Shown: positions 9,454 to 19,961, counted from the first letter of the stretch. The stretch is 64,000 nt of DNA from Amyelois transitella (GCF_032362555.1 NC_083524.1:7736001-7800000); one strand, 5' to 3'. A program made the numbers and translations. Notes: generated from the sequence alone by a model not told the origin.

Positions 9454-9570
9454 GACGCTTCTTTTACACATGCGCTTTGGAAGCGGTAGTACCTAATTAT
9501 AATTAGATTTAAGTGATGTGACGTCAATAAGTCATACCTTGTATCCAATTTTGAAAATAAATCTATTCCA
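9454..9570 (+). repeat. Dispersed repeat B (GCTTTGGAAGCGG family)
   Basis: It shares CGCTTCTTTT-CAC-GCGCTTTGGAAGCGG-AGTA and TGACGTCAA with the copies at 31551 and 62931. It looks like the 3' end of a lepidopteran retroelement. Confidence 0.6.
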
Positions 9571-10103
9571 TTTTTTGATTTTTTTGTCAACTTTTTCAAA
9601 CCTGGAATACCAACGTATTCATACATCAAGGAAGAAGTTAAAAACAAAAAATAATCGAACAAGTAACATATTACCACAATCCAAGGGTAAATTATATTAG
9701 TAAACCGAGCAAATCCTGTTTGACCCCTGGATTGGGCAAGTCAGGTTTTTACATCTATCCTTTGCTACCTTGTGTGGGACATCCCAACCCATATTGGAAA
9801 ATAAGTTACCTTTGGGTAGGTACCTATCTAGCCAAATTGTTTTGATCTCAGTGATGATTTCACAATTACTTACCTGGATGTTGTCTTACCATCTCTGATA
9901 AACATAGAAAGAGAGAGAAGATATAACTTTTTTTGTCAACCTTAGTTTCCTAGGACTCCAGCACGTGCTGGTTTTAACCATAATTTTCAACCAATAGACC
10001 AAAAGAAATAGAAAGCGAAAACGGGGAATGCCTTAGCAAAGTTCGCGAATAACCCCACAGAAAGGTTATAAGTACTTTAATTTCATATGACAATCTCGAC
10101 AAG

Positions 10104-11129
10104 TCATTTCAAATCTGTCTCCACCTCATCAGTCATTATGTACTCGTAAATTCTCTTGATCAGATCCACTGATTGCACTTTTGCCCACCCTTCAGTTTTG
10201 GTGATAAGTTCCGCTTGACCATCCTTAATAAATTCTAGGGTTAACTGCTTTAGAGTTCTAGCCGAATGCAAATCTGCCAACTGGAAAGTCTCTATAGCAT
10301 TCTCCACAGTAAGTTTCTTATGTAATGCTTCCTCGCATAAGCCCTTCAATCGACTCAACTGATAATAGTCAGCAGCAGCTAAAAGTCTCTCCGGAATTTC
10401 GTCAACCCTTGGTGCTTTGTCACTATAAATAAACATCAACACTTCACGCAATACTTCAGACTCCAAAGGAGATTCAACAATATTGGTCTGACATTCTGTA
10501 GTGTTATGCTCAAAGTGAGCCTTTAACACAGCACTTCTGCTTGCTAAAACAGCTTTATGGACTTTAAACTCAATTCCTTCAGCAGATTTCATTGTAACAT
10601 CAGAAAATAGACTGATATTCAAAAGATTCTCAAAGTCACTACTCAATTGAGTCTCTGGAACATTTGCTCTTTGAATCTTTATATCATTAGTCATCATGAA
10701 CTGGAATTTAAGACGTAAGCTTCCATCGCTCAACAAAAATATGTCTCTACCGTCAAAACTTGCTATATCCCGCTTGTAGAGTGTGGCTAAGTACTGCCAT
10801 TTATTAGCTTGGACCGTGTGATACTCTTTTATTATGATGGAACGCTCTTCAAAACGTTTCAGACATATAGTCAGAATAGATTTTAGAAAAACTGCATTTG
10901 GAGCCAAATAATAAATTTCAATAATCTCATTGCTGCGACCCAGAAATTGCATTTTCAATTGGAAACGTCCATCCATAGAGACTGCATTATTTTTATCATT
11001 ATACTTTTCTGTTCGGAATTCACGGGTGGATTTGTTTTCCAGAAGATTGATGAAATTGGGCACAGTCCATATCAAAGTATTTATCTTTGTTTGACCTTCT
11101 GTGCGAGTTGTATAATTAACAGTGGACAT
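10104..11129 (-). CDS. MATH-BTB protein, speckle-type POZ (SPOP)-like
   Basis: A single-exon, 341-residue ORF with ATG at 11129 and TGA ending at 10104. Residues about 18-150 have the MATH (TRAF-like) layout found in lepidopteran SPOP/TDPOZ relatives. Residues about 170-275 form a BTB domain (LFSDVTM, FKVHKAVLASRSAVLKAHFEH, LREVLMFIYSD, LLAAADYYQLSRLKGLCEEAL), followed by a short BACK-like tail (ENAIETFQLADLHSARTLKQLTLEFI). Family members bind substrates through MATH and CUL3 through BTB, serving as ubiquitin-ligase adaptors. The intron-free structure and diverged MATH domain fit an expanded, retrocopy-like family. The length is close to the usual ~340-370 residues. The specific substrate is unknown. 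Confidence 0.9.
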   Translation of the reverse strand: MSTVNYTTRTEGQTKINTLIWTVPNFINLLENKSTREFRTEKYNDKNNAVSMDGRFQLKMQFLGRSNEIIEIYYLAPNAVFLKSILTICLKRFEERSIIIKEYHTVQANKWQYLATLYKRDIASFDGRDIFLLSDGSLRLKFQFMMTNDIKIQRANVPETQLSSDFENLLNISLFSDVTMKSAEGIEFKVHKAVLASRSAVLKAHFEHNTTECQTNIVESPLESEVLREVLMFIYSDKAPRVDEIPERLLAAADYYQLSRLKGLCEEALHKKLTVENAIETFQLADLHSARTLKQLTLEFIKDGQAELITKTEGWAKVQSVDLIKRIYEYIMTDEVETDLK

Positions 11130-12365
11130 TTTGGAAAAATTATTAAAAAGAAATTGATGCTTGATTGGATCAAAATGGAATGTTTGTTTTCTTCTCCTCT
11201 TATTGACCTTCTTCAGAACTTAGCTTATTCTGCCACTCTAAAACAAGAATTAATGGAATTGACTGATAGAGAACTATATGTAATCTGCAGAGAAAAAGTC
11301 TGACAATATATTAATATAAAGGAGGTGCATGGCATTGCTCATGTATATTCTTGTAAAAGTCAGCTCAAAAGTATCCTAAACCAATAAACTTGAGCAATAA
11401 AAAATTATGATTGTAGATGAGGCAAAAAAGAGTATAGATCGTGGTAAGTGAAAAGTTGTAAACTGCCTACACAAGAAATAGGCGTGCTCAATGTACCTTC
11501 GATACGTAATAAAATTTAAGTACCTACCTAAAGGAAGAGGATAAAATTAGACGAATAAATTGATTCGTAACTAACTAACTATACAAGGCAGGGAGTACTC
11601 ATCCTAAAAAAATATTTTATTGTCATCATCGGCGTAAAAAATATTCAGGGTTAGGCACTTACCTCAACTCTAATATCAAATGGTTATCAATGCAAATTTG
11701 CAAATCTAATATTGAGAAAAGGAAGGGGAGAAAATATTTTCATGACAGACAAACAATTCTAATAATTCAAACTTCACATTTGACTTTTATATTTATGACA
11801 ATAATCACTGTCAAATAATATTATTAAAACTTCAAATTTGACAATGTCTTATTATTTACGAAGATTGCTATAACAAAAATAAACAAGAAAACCGAACACA
11901 ATACAAAACATATTCTATTTAGTTTTATCTAGTTAACACACGATATAATGTCCATTATACAACAATATGTTTTCAATGAGAATTAATAAATAAAAGACTG
12001 TCTTAAAAGTAATTTTTAATTAATCTATTGGGGGTTTACACTGTATTACAAGGTATCTCTATAAACTTTCGAAATTGACGAACGACGTCGTCGATTGAGT
12101 CGATATCGTTTCCTTCGTAGCACTTCGTTCGTTGTTTTACATTGTTTTTTTACGAAGCGCCTTGATGTGATTATTGAAATAATCTGTTTATCTTATCCAT
12201 AATGTAATTTTGATTGTAAAATAAGCGTGTTGATATTATCAGATTCTATCATAACCAACTGTCAATTCAACAAAGCGTAACAGTGAGCGGAGAAAATTTA
12301 TTGTGATTTAATTCAAGTATTTCTTTCGGTATTTCAACGTTTCCGAATGTGATTTGGTGCTCGAA
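11130..12365. other. Divergent intergenic region between the MATH-BTB gene and Rab30
   Basis: No gene is seen. Near 11755-11850 it repeats AACTTCACATTTGACTTT / AACTTCAAATTTGACAATG about 70 bp apart. Both flanking genes point outward, so their promoters probably share this interval. Confidence 0.6.
12074..12365 (+). promoter_or_regulatory. Likely Rab30 promoter and 5' UTR
   Basis: A CG-rich patch with GACGTCGTCGATTGAGTCG and TCGATATCG lies at 12083-12110. CGATA-containing motifs of the DRE/BEAF kind mark housekeeping promoters in insects. The transcription start is not visible from sequence alone. Confidence 0.35.
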
Positions 12366-15300
12366 ATGGAGGATTATAAGTTTCTATTTAAGGTGGTTTT
12401 AGTAGGTAACGCTGGGGTGGGTAAAACTTGCCTCGTCAGAAGGTTTACGCAAGGGCTCTTCCCTCCAGGCCAGGGTGCGACAATAGGCGTAGATTTCATG
12501 ATCAAAACTGTAGAAGTAGACGGCGAGAAAGTGAAGGTAACGCTACGTAATATCCACTCTTCCTGTTGTATTATTATCCTTAACTGAGCTCATTTTTTTT
12601 GTACACCATGAGTTTTTACTACATAACATGTGTAATTTTATTCAGTGAGGTAATATTTACATAATTTAAATGATGTGTTATGATAATAATGATTCCATGA
12701 ATAAATTGGTATTGTTTACCATATGTGTGATGATGATGTTTACTTATAAAATTTTATCCATAAATGCCCCTTTTTGAACAATTTGGTAGTTAGCTGTTAA
12801 GAAATTAAAAAAAAAAATATTAATTATAAAAAAAAAAAATCAATGTGTATGATTCAGTCTTTGGCACACTGGTCATGTTCTTGCACTTGAACCACAGATT
12901 ACTAGTTCAATCCCTAGTTATGTAGGTCATGATTGAATGCAATCATTTTCTGATTAACCTCAGTGATAAACATCCAAGACTGCACCAACAACACGTGTGA
13001 ACACATCCTAATGTCATACCACCTTACAGCTACAAATATGGGACACTGCTGGCCAAGAAAGGTTCAGATCAATAACACAGAGTTACTACAGATCAGCCCA
13101 CGCGTTGATATTGGTGTACGACATATCTTGCCAGCCGACGTTCGATTGCCTGCCTGATTGGCTCAGGGAAATAGAAGAATATGCCAATAATAAGGTGCTA
13201 AGGATATTGGTTGGTAAGTTGAAACAGAATTTGTTGTTATAAAAAGATTACTTCAGGTACTTGAGCCAATAAAATATTGACATAATGGGCCTAATTAAAC
13301 AGAGCCTATACACATGGTCATGTCTATATCCCTTGTGGGTTAGACAGAGCCAACAGTCTTGAAAAGACTGATTGGCCATGTTCAGCTATTTGGCTTAATG
13401 ATAGAATTGAGATCCAAATAGTGACAGGTTGCTAGCCCATCGCCTAAAAAAAGAATCCCAAGTTTGTAGGCCTGTCCCTTAGTCGCCTTTTATGACATCC
13501 ATGGGAAAGAGATGGAGTGATCCTATTCTTTTTTGTATTGGTGCCGGGAACCACATGGCACAGCCTATATATGGAGCTTATTAACTTGTGTAAGTAATAT
13601 GTAATTCTGACACGCAGAGAGGTAGGATATGTAGACACACAGTGTTCTTAGATAATTAAGACATATAGTAACCATATTTAAGGAATTAATGATAATGTGC
13701 ACCACCTTATTTACTTACTAGCAGTAACTACTGAAAAAACAAATCCATTCTCTTTATTGTTAGTGTGAACTCACACTAATAATAAAGAGAAAAGATTTGT
13801 TTTTTTTTTTTTTTGTAACAAACAAACTCAAATACTATGAACTGATTTTGATGAAAGGTACACACATGGAATAGTCATATATAAAGATTTTGCTCAATCC
13901 ATGGCCGCTCAACTTTGTGTTCAAGTTGATAGCTGTCATTTGCATATTGCTCTCCAGAATGCATAATCAAATCGGCTGCTAAGAAGTTGGTTCGTGAACA
14001 TTGACACGGCATATCTTTCCTCTCCCTCTATCTCTATGGTTAAGCTTATATATAGAAGATGACACTTTGAATTTAATCTCAATTCCATAATCAAATATGG
14101 ACTAGAGAATACATTGTTAAGATTAATTGGTTTGTATGAAATTTAAATATGGTTCTCGGCACCAATAAAAATAAGAATTGGACCACTCCATCTCATTCCC
14201 ATGGATGTCATAAAAGGCGACTAAAGAATAGGCCTTTTTTCAATATTGAAAATCATTCAGTTGAATTTTCGAGACTGTTGGCTCCGTCTACCCCATAAAG
14301 GATATAGACGTGACTAGCATGAATGTATGTTTAACTTTACTTTTAACTATGTCACAGGTAACAAAACAGACAGAGAAGACAGGGAGATTCCTAGGCATAT
14401 CGGCGAGGATTTCGCTCAGCGCCACGGCATGTACTTCCTGGAGACATCAGCCAAAGAGGCGGAGAATGTTGAGCGGCTGTTCATGGAGATAGCCGTTGAA
14501 CTTATGGAGGTGATACATACATACATACATAAAATCACGCCTCTTTCCCGGAGGGGTAGGCAGAGACTACCTCTTTCCACTTGCCACGATCTCTGCATAC
14601 TTCTTTCGCTTCGTCCACATTCATAACTCTCTTCATACAAGCTCGGCGGTTTCGGGTACTTTTGACCTGACCCTTTACCAGGACGTCCTTAATTTGATCA
14701 AGATACGTTCGTCTAGGTCTTCCCACTCCGACCTTTCCCTCCACACTCTCCTTGTATATCTGCTTAGTCAACCTGCTTTCATTCATCCTCTCCACATGAC
14801 CGAACCATCTTAACATACCCTTTTCTATTCCTGTAACTACATCTTCTTTCACATCACAACATTCCCTTATCACGCTGTTCCTTATCCTGTCACTCAATTT
14901 CACACCCATCATACTCCTTAACGCTCTCATTTCCACTGCATTTATTCTGCTTTCATGCTTCTTTTGCCATACCCAACTTTCACTCCCATACATTAATGTC
15001 GGGACCAACACGCCCCTGTGCACAGCCAGTCGAGCCTTTTTGGATAGTTTCTGACTGCTCATAAAGGCATGCAAAGCTCCATTCACCATGTTCCCCGCGT
15101 TCACTCTCCTTTCAATATCACTATCATACTTGCCATCTGATGTAAACTTTGATCCTAGATATACAAACTCTTTCACTTGCTCCACTTTTTCTCCTCCAAT
15201 CAAAATATTACATGCTGTCATTTCTTTCTCCATTTCAAAAACCAGTGTTTTAGTTTTACTTACGTTCACTTTCATTCCTTTCTCTTTTAAAGCTTCATGC

Positions 15301-18300
15301 ATACAGTTTACCATCTCCTGTAACTCCTCCGCTGATGACGCCAGTATAACCTGATCGTCGGCATAGAGCAGACATTTGACGAGTAACTCATTCATCCTTA
15401 ATCCACTTTTAGACTCTTTCAAATCTGTCAAGCAGCTATCCATAAATAGGTTGAACAGCCACGGTGACGCAACACATCCTTGCCTAACGCCTTTCTCAAT
15501 CTTAAACCACTCAGTGTGCGCTCCGTTTATCCTGACACAAGCACTCGAATCCTCATATAAGGATTTCAGTGCTCGTATTAAGAGACTGCTCACCCCATGC
15601 ATAGAAAGTGCTGACCACAATTCATTCCTCTCAACTCTGTCATAGGCCTTTTCCAGATCTACGAATGTGCAATAGACTTTTTGACTCTTGGCCAAAAACT
15701 TTTCGGCTATGCACCGCAAGGAAAAGACCTGATCAGTACATCCCATTCCCTTTCGAAATCCCGCTTGAGCATCCCATATTTTGTCATCAGTTTCATTCCT
15801 GACTCTATTAATCAATACCTTAGCATACAATTTGCCGACGACGCTAAGCAGGCTTATACCACGATAATTTTTGCAGTCCAGCTGTGACCCTTTTCCTTTG
15901 TAAAGTGGCACGATAACAGCCTTACACCAATCTTTTGGTACTCGGCCGCTTCTCCAACACAAATTGAAAAGGCAGTACAACTGACTAGCTACTACGCCTT
16001 TTCCTGCTTTAAGCATCTCGACCGACACTCTATCACACCCAGCAGCCTTTCCCGCTTTCATACTCTTAAGTGCTTCCACAATTTCGAACATTTCAATTTC
16101 GCCTTCCATCTCATTCTCTTTTTCTTCGCTATAGCAGAAATCTTTCTTATTTCCTTCCTTTTTTTCAAATAAACTTTCAAAATAGTCCTTCCATATCTTT
16201 AGTACACATTCTTCTCCTTTCACAACGCTACCATCCTGGCATCTGATCCTAGTCAGCTCTCTGGTTATAGTATTTCCTCGGGCTGACCTTACGGATTTCC
16301 AGAATACTTTCAGATTTGACTGAAAGTCTTCTGATAGCCTTTTATCAAAATCCTCTTTATACTCTTCTTTCTTTCTAATCACAGCTTTCTTAACCAAATC
16401 TTTCATTTTCTTATATTCCTTACGTGCTTCATTCACATCTTCATCTATAACCTCTTGCATTCTTAAGTTAGCTTTTGCTGCTAACAAATCCAGCCATGCT
16501 TTCTTCTTTAATCGCACAAGTTCTTGCACATCTTTACTCATCCACGCATTTTTGTGATTTTTTCCTTTCCTTCTTCTACTTACACCACACACTTCAACAG
16601 CTACTTTCACAATTCTTTCTTTAAATTCCTTCCATCCATCTTCAATATCGCTCATTTCCTCTAAATCTTCAAATTCATCCTTCAGTCTATTAATATACTT
16701 CTTACCTACATCCATATCTTGCAAATTTTCTACTTTTACTCTTTCCAAAGCGCTGGTTTGCTCCCTTACCCTGTGCCGCCAGCGATTGAAGATACCCCTT
16801 ATCCGGGATATCACCAGTAAATGGTCCGAGTCAATGCCAGCACCGCGATATGCACGGGTATCCAGCACTTTGTTCTTCAATCTTTCATCTACAATCACAA
16901 AGTCTATCATACTTTTTAAAATACCTTCCACTCTTGTGTAGGTGTGGATCTCTTTATGTTGAAACATTGAGTTCGACACAAAAAGATCCCACTCTAGACA
17001 AATTTCTAATACACTTCTTCCATTATCATTCACCTTTTCGTCACCAAACGCACCAAGCACCTTCTCATATCCATCACGCTTTACACCCACCCATCCATTA
17101 AAATCACCTAACATAATAATCTTCTCATTTGGCTTGGTAACTTTCAATACTTCTCTTACACTATTCCAGAACTCCTCGTTTTCGCTTTTTGCTGATGTTG
17201 TACCCCTCGAACCCACATCCCAAGGTGCATAAACACCTAGAACGAAGATCCGAGTGATTCCAACTTTCAGCCTAATCCATAGAAGACGAGGGCTGACACA
17301 CTCATACTCATTCACGCACTCAGCCATTCGTGCAGAAAGAATTAGACCGACCCCTTGACAGCCTCGGCTGGTACTGGAAATTCCAGACCAATACGCCGTG
17401 TAAGGGCCGTGCTGCGTCGCGTCGCATCCTTTCCGCTTCGTTTCATTCACGCACAACACATCCAAACGTCTTTCATCCATCATCTGGCATACTTCCTCAA
17501 TCTTATCCTTCATTCCTCCTCTTACATTCATCGTCGCAAAGCGGCTTTCAGCAGACCGCATACCGCTCCCGCCGGGAACGAGACGTGATGGGGTGCGGAC
17601 ACCATCGCCGCCATTTAGGTGCTCTTTTAAAAAATTTGCATCCATGCGATTCCCACGAGACGCAAGGGAACAATTTTGTCCGCCCCAGCAGAGCCCCGCA
17701 TGCCAGGGTAAGGCTAGCCATTACCTGGGGGTCGCCCAACCCCATGGCGGAAGTGGCACGCTCGAGACTAGGCTCGCCCCTAGCCATGCATCCATCGGCG
17801 CGGCAGACCTTAGATTGGCAGGGATTTACATTAAAGAGGAATCCCAAGTCTATCCCTTAGTCGGCTCTTACGACATCCGTGGGAAAGAGATGGAGTGGTC
17901 CTATTCTTTTGTAATGGTGCCGGGAACCACACGGCACGGCATGGAGGTGATTCCGTAGAATTTTATAGAACTAGCTTTTATCCGCATCTTCGCCCGCGTG
18001 AATTTAGCGCCATCTACAAAAAGCGAGGAATTTATGGCCACCTACAATAGAATACAGGGTTTTCGCAAATCCCACGAGAACTATACCTAGTATACCGGAA
18101 TTAAAGTTACGCTATTTCCTTCTCCAGGCTTGATTATACATATGTACCTACGTACCAGATTAATTCAGTAGGTAACCTGTGAACAGGTATCAAACAAATA
18201 AATGTACTTTCTCATTTATAGTATTAGTTTAGAATAGATTTATTTTGATACAATGTGTCACTTATTCTTCCCTTTGTGGCGAATCTTCCTCCTCAATAAT

Positions 18301-18992
18301 AAAAAGCGAAACAGCGATAGTTTTTCTATAGGGGCTGGTCAGTGGTCAATTAGAGATTTGATTTATTCAAGTCTGTGATCCATTGCCAATTCGCGTAGGT
18401 GTTACAATATACATATGTGGGTATTTCCTTAATTGAAGATTGTATAAGACAGCCTTATGTGGTCGTCCTTAACCTTGAATTCAATTCATGAGAGTACTAA
18501 CTGTTGGCCGTGACTTCATTCACGGTAGCCATTAATCATGAGGAAACATCTTTGTGATACTGGGTATATACATCGTCTATATAATTATAAAACTCGATTG
18601 ACAGAAAATACACGGCCTAAAACTACAAACTAGGTCTTTGAATTTTAGCATAAAGGTTATTTATTTAATCTAGGGGTGCATTGTGAGAGGATTTCCAGAA
18701 ATTCCCGCGGGAACGGAACTTACCGGGATTTTTTGATTTCCTTGCCGCGGGACTACTTATATAACGCTACTTTATATATTTTTTTTTTGTAAATACTATA
18801 ATGTCACAAACATACATAATAATGATTTATTACCCTCAAATCGGATTGAAACCTCTATAACAAGTAATTGAAATATCTTCTCTTTGATTCCAGCAAGCGA
18901 AATGCAAGGAGCTGCCGAAATACGACGGTAGTTTAGGACCGATCAACGGAAAGACGACATCTGTCGGCGACAGTTCATGTTGTTTACGCTAA
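12366..18992 (+). CDS. Rab30: Rab30 small GTPase, four exons
   Basis: Coding exons are 12366-12536, 13030-13213, 14358-14509 and 18894-18992, with all GT-AG junctions in phase and a product of 201 aa. The motifs are the G1 loop GNAGVGKT (14-21), switch I GATIGVDF (T39), G3 WDTAGQE (61-67), G4 NKTD (120-123) and G5 ETSAK (147-151). The protein ends SSCCLR, with two cysteines (198-199) for geranylgeranylation. The start [17 protein letters not shown] and [17 protein letters not shown] are diagnostic of Rab30, a Golgi-associated Rab. The first Met at 12366 is chosen because family members begin there. A full-length LINE sits in intron 3 and duplicates the exon 3 donor. Short elements lie in intron 2. 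Without the element, intron 3 would be about 1 kb. Confidence 0.95.
12537..13029 (+). other. Rab30 intron 1
   Basis: A 493-bp AT-rich intron with donor GTAACG and acceptor CCTTACAG. No element is recognised inside. Confidence 0.85.
13309..13562 (-). mobile_element. Short RTE-related element (family A), near full length, in Rab30 intron 2
   Basis: The 3' end lies at the left (CATGGTCATGTCTATATCCC) and the 5' head at the right (GTGCCGGGAACCACATGGCAC). It carries the full family body, including AGACTGATTGGCCATGTTCAG and ACAGGTTGCTAGCCCATCGCC. Confidence 0.85.
13738..13801. repeat. 31-bp imperfect inverted repeat (hairpin)
   Basis: Arms 13738-13768 and 13771-13801 match at 28 of 31 positions with a 2-nt loop. 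Both contain TTCTCTTTATT and TTAGTGTGA. A poly-T run follows, with sequence resembling a common lepidopteran repeat (AAACTCAAATACTATGAACT). Confidence 0.8.
14150..14332 (+). mobile_element. Family A element, internally deleted, just before Rab30 exon 3
   Basis: The head GGTTCTCGGCACCAATA and the 3' end TAGACGTGACTAGCATGAAT are present. The middle block around GCTAGCAACCTGTCAC is missing. It ends 25 bases before exon 3, so its tail lies next to the acceptor's pyrimidine tract. Confidence 0.8.
14504..14514 (+). repeat. Left target-site duplication of the LINE, spanning the Rab30 exon 3 donor
   Basis: ATGGAGGTGAT occurs here and again at 17941-17951. The first six bases are the last two codons of exon 3 and the rest is the start of the intron. 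Confidence 0.9.
14515..17940 (-). mobile_element. Full-length RTE-like LINE inserted in Rab30
   Basis: The element is 3.4 kb, read on the minus strand. Its 5' end at 17940 begins GCCGTGCCGTGTGGTTCCCG, and its 3' end is a (TGTA)n tail at 14515. An 11-bp target-site duplication flanks it. One long open frame encodes endonuclease and reverse transcriptase. A single ORF, a microsatellite-like 3' tail and short duplications fit the RTE clade. A nearly identical 5'-truncated copy lies at 51188-52170, and shorter 3' fragments lie at 19525, 28222 and 57655. Confidence 0.9.
14535..17645 (-). CDS. LINE ORF: AP-like endonuclease plus reverse transcriptase
   Basis: 1036 residues with no stop. The endonuclease half (about 30-300) shows [45 protein letters not shown] and IDSDHLLV. 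The RT half (about 480-830) shows [71 protein letters not shown] and the catalytic LLYADD. The C-terminal part includes [15 protein letters not shown] and [14 protein letters not shown]. Proteins of this type are often mis-annotated as craniofacial development protein 2. The frame remains open upstream of the ATG at 17645, so the true start may be earlier. The intact frame implies a young, possibly active copy. Confidence 0.9.
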   Translation of the reverse strand: MDANFLKEHLNGGDGVRTPSRLVPGGSGMRSAESRFATMNVRGGMKDKIEEVCQMMDERRLDVLCVNETKRKGCDATQHGPYTAYWSGISSTSRGCQGVGLILSARMAECVNEYECVSPRLLWIRLKVGITRIFVLGVYAPWDVGSRGTTSAKSENEEFWNSVREVLKVTKPNEKIIMLGDFNGWVGVKRDGYEKVLGAFGDEKVNDNGRSVLEICLEWDLFVSNSMFQHKEIHTYTRVEGILKSMIDFVIVDERLKNKVLDTRAYRGAGIDSDHLLVISRIRGIFNRWRHRVREQTSALERVKVENLQDMDVGKKYINRLKDEFEDLEEMSDIEDGWKEFKERIVKVAVEVCGVSRRRKGKNHKNAWMSKDVQELVRLKKKAWLDLLAAKANLRMQEVIDEDVNEARKEYKKMKDLVKKAVIRKKEEYKEDFDKRLSEDFQSNLKVFWKSVRSARGNTITRELTRIRCQDGSVVKGEECVLKIWKDYFESLFEKKEGNKKDFCYSEEKENEMEGEIEMFEIVEALKSMKAGKAAGCDRVSVEMLKAGKGVVASQLYCLFNLCWRSGRVPKDWCKAVIVPLYKGKGSQLDCKNYRGISLLSVVGKLYAKVLINRVRNETDDKIWDAQAGFRKGMGCTDQVFSLRCIAEKFLAKSQKVYCTFVDLEKAYDRVERNELWSALSMHGVSSLLIRALKSLYEDSSACVRINGAHTEWFKIEKGVRQGCVASPWLFNLFMDSCLTDLKESKSGLRMNELLVKCLLYADDQVILASSAEELQEMVNCMHEALKEKGMKVNVSKTKTLVFEMEKEMTACNILIGGEKVEQVKEFVYLGSKFTSDGKYDSDIERRVNAGNMVNGALHAFMSSQKLSKKARLAVHRGVLVPTLMYGSESWVWQKKHESRINAVEMRALRSMMGVKLSDRIRNSVIRECCDVKEDVVTGIEKGMLRWFGHVERMNESRLTKQIYKESVEGKVGVGRPRRTYLDQIKDVLVKGQVKSTRNRRACMKRVMNVDEAKEVCRDRGKWKEVVSAYPSGKEA
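17941..17951 (+). repeat. Right target-site duplication, a second copy of the Rab30 donor
   Basis: ATGGAGGTGAT, identical to 14504-14514. The following TCCGTAGAATT is probably the original intron sequence. Confidence 0.9.
17952..18893 (+). other. Remainder of Rab30 intron 3
   Basis: This contains a dispersed retroelement tail (17968-18170) and otherwise AT-rich DNA, ending in the acceptor TTTGATTCCAG at 18893. Confidence 0.7.
17968..18170 (+). repeat. Dispersed retroelement tail (CTAGCTTTTATCCGC family)
   Basis: It shares CTAGCTTTTAT, CGCGTGAATTTAGCGCC, CTACAA-AGAATACAGG and TTTTCGCAAAT with the copy at 40483-40712. Confidence 0.65.
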
Positions 18993-19011
18993 TAACGAAT
19001 TTATTAATTGG

Positions 19012-19238
19012 CCAGTTTAACTTGATCTGTTGAACTTATCGAAACCTAGCAGATTCGCGGTTCAAGTTAAAGTGGTTATATCTATTACACGTCCAGTTTA
19101 ACTTGACCCTTGATTCGTAACGAAATTGTAAGATGCACGGGTCAAGTTAAACTGGCTATGTTTATTTTGCGCGTTAAGCTTGACTTGACCTGTGAGTTGT
19201 ATTGAAATGTTTTACATTCGCGTGTCAAGTTATACTGG
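19012..19238 (+). repeat. Three tandem ~81-bp stem-loop units in the Rab30 3' UTR
   Basis: The units start at 19012, 19093 and about 19174. Each has a left arm like CCAGTTTAACTTGACC, a spacer of about 29 nt and the complementary right arm GGTCAAGTTAAACTGG. Unit 2 has perfect 17-bp arms (19093-19109 with 19139-19155). Unit 1 pairs at 13 of 15 positions and unit 3 is more worn. They start 20 bp after the Rab30 stop codon. Confidence 0.85.
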
Positions 19239-19524
19239 ATGTAGTTTATCTCATTGATATTAATGTTATACCGATATGGAGGCACCATTGAAAAGTGCGA
19301 GCTTTATGTACAGTTTATTTATACATAGTTAAGCATAAAATATTATAACAAATTTTATTTATTTCTATCGGATATGTTTTGTCCGAATTATGACTTACTT
19401 AGAAAATTCTTATGAGACAATTCTTGAACCAGTAAATAAAGTATATGTGAAAAGAACTCTGGTCTCTAAATCCACTATGTATGTATAATTATGGATTTAA
19501 ATTGCAGTAATTATTACTTTAATA

Positions 19525-19658
19525 CCGAGCTCGCATGAAGAGAGTTACGGATGTGGATGAAGCGAAAGAAGTATGCAGAGATCGTGGCAAGTGGAAAGAT
19601 GTAGTCTCTGGTCACCCCTCCGGGAAAAAGCGCGTGATTTTATGTATGTATGTATGTG
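19525..19658 (+). mobile_element. 3' fragment of the RTE-like LINE
   Basis: It matches the last ~130 bp of the LINE at 14515 read in its sense direction (GAAGAGAGTTACGGATGTGG, GATCGTGGCAAGTGGAAAG, CCCCTCCGGGAAAAAG) and ends in (TGTA)n. It is 5'-truncated, which is typical of target-primed insertion. Confidence 0.85.
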
Positions 19659-19837
19659 CAGAAATATTATGAGACTATATTTTGGGTATCGTTACCAAGT
19701 CGAGGTGAGGTTGTATCGATATTATTAAATTTGTATGGAAATTCTAATTAGATACATTTAACGCCTGCTTCTCAAGGCTATAAGTTAATACATTCTATAA
19801 ACCTTACAGATATCACTTTCTTCTGCGCTTATCGTTT

Positions 19838-19925
19838 CATATTCGTAGGTCACGTTCAGTTGGCTTGATAATAGAATTGATATTGTATTGACACAAATGA
19901 CGGATACTGACAGATTGCCAAGCCT
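19838..19925 (-). repeat. Degenerate family A fragment
   Basis: GTCACGTTCAGTTGGCTTGA and TAGAATTGATATTG match the family A body in reverse. Both ends are missing. Confidence 0.5.
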
Positions 19926-19961
19926 TTCCTCTCCTCGATGGTCTTAATTTTCGCGCAATTA

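Larger units (their letters stand above)
8985..10103. other. Intergenic; repeats only
   Basis: It holds a degenerate GGGTAAAC/CCTAGGTA repeat (about 9065-9290) and a dispersed-repeat tail (9454-9570). The last few hundred bases should be the 3' UTR of the MATH-BTB gene on the minus strand. No other coding signal is seen. Confidence 0.5.

Noticed and set aside
15088-17860. Several plus-strand ORFs across 15-17.9 kb
   Set aside because: They are antisense shadows of the LINE ORF on the minus strand.
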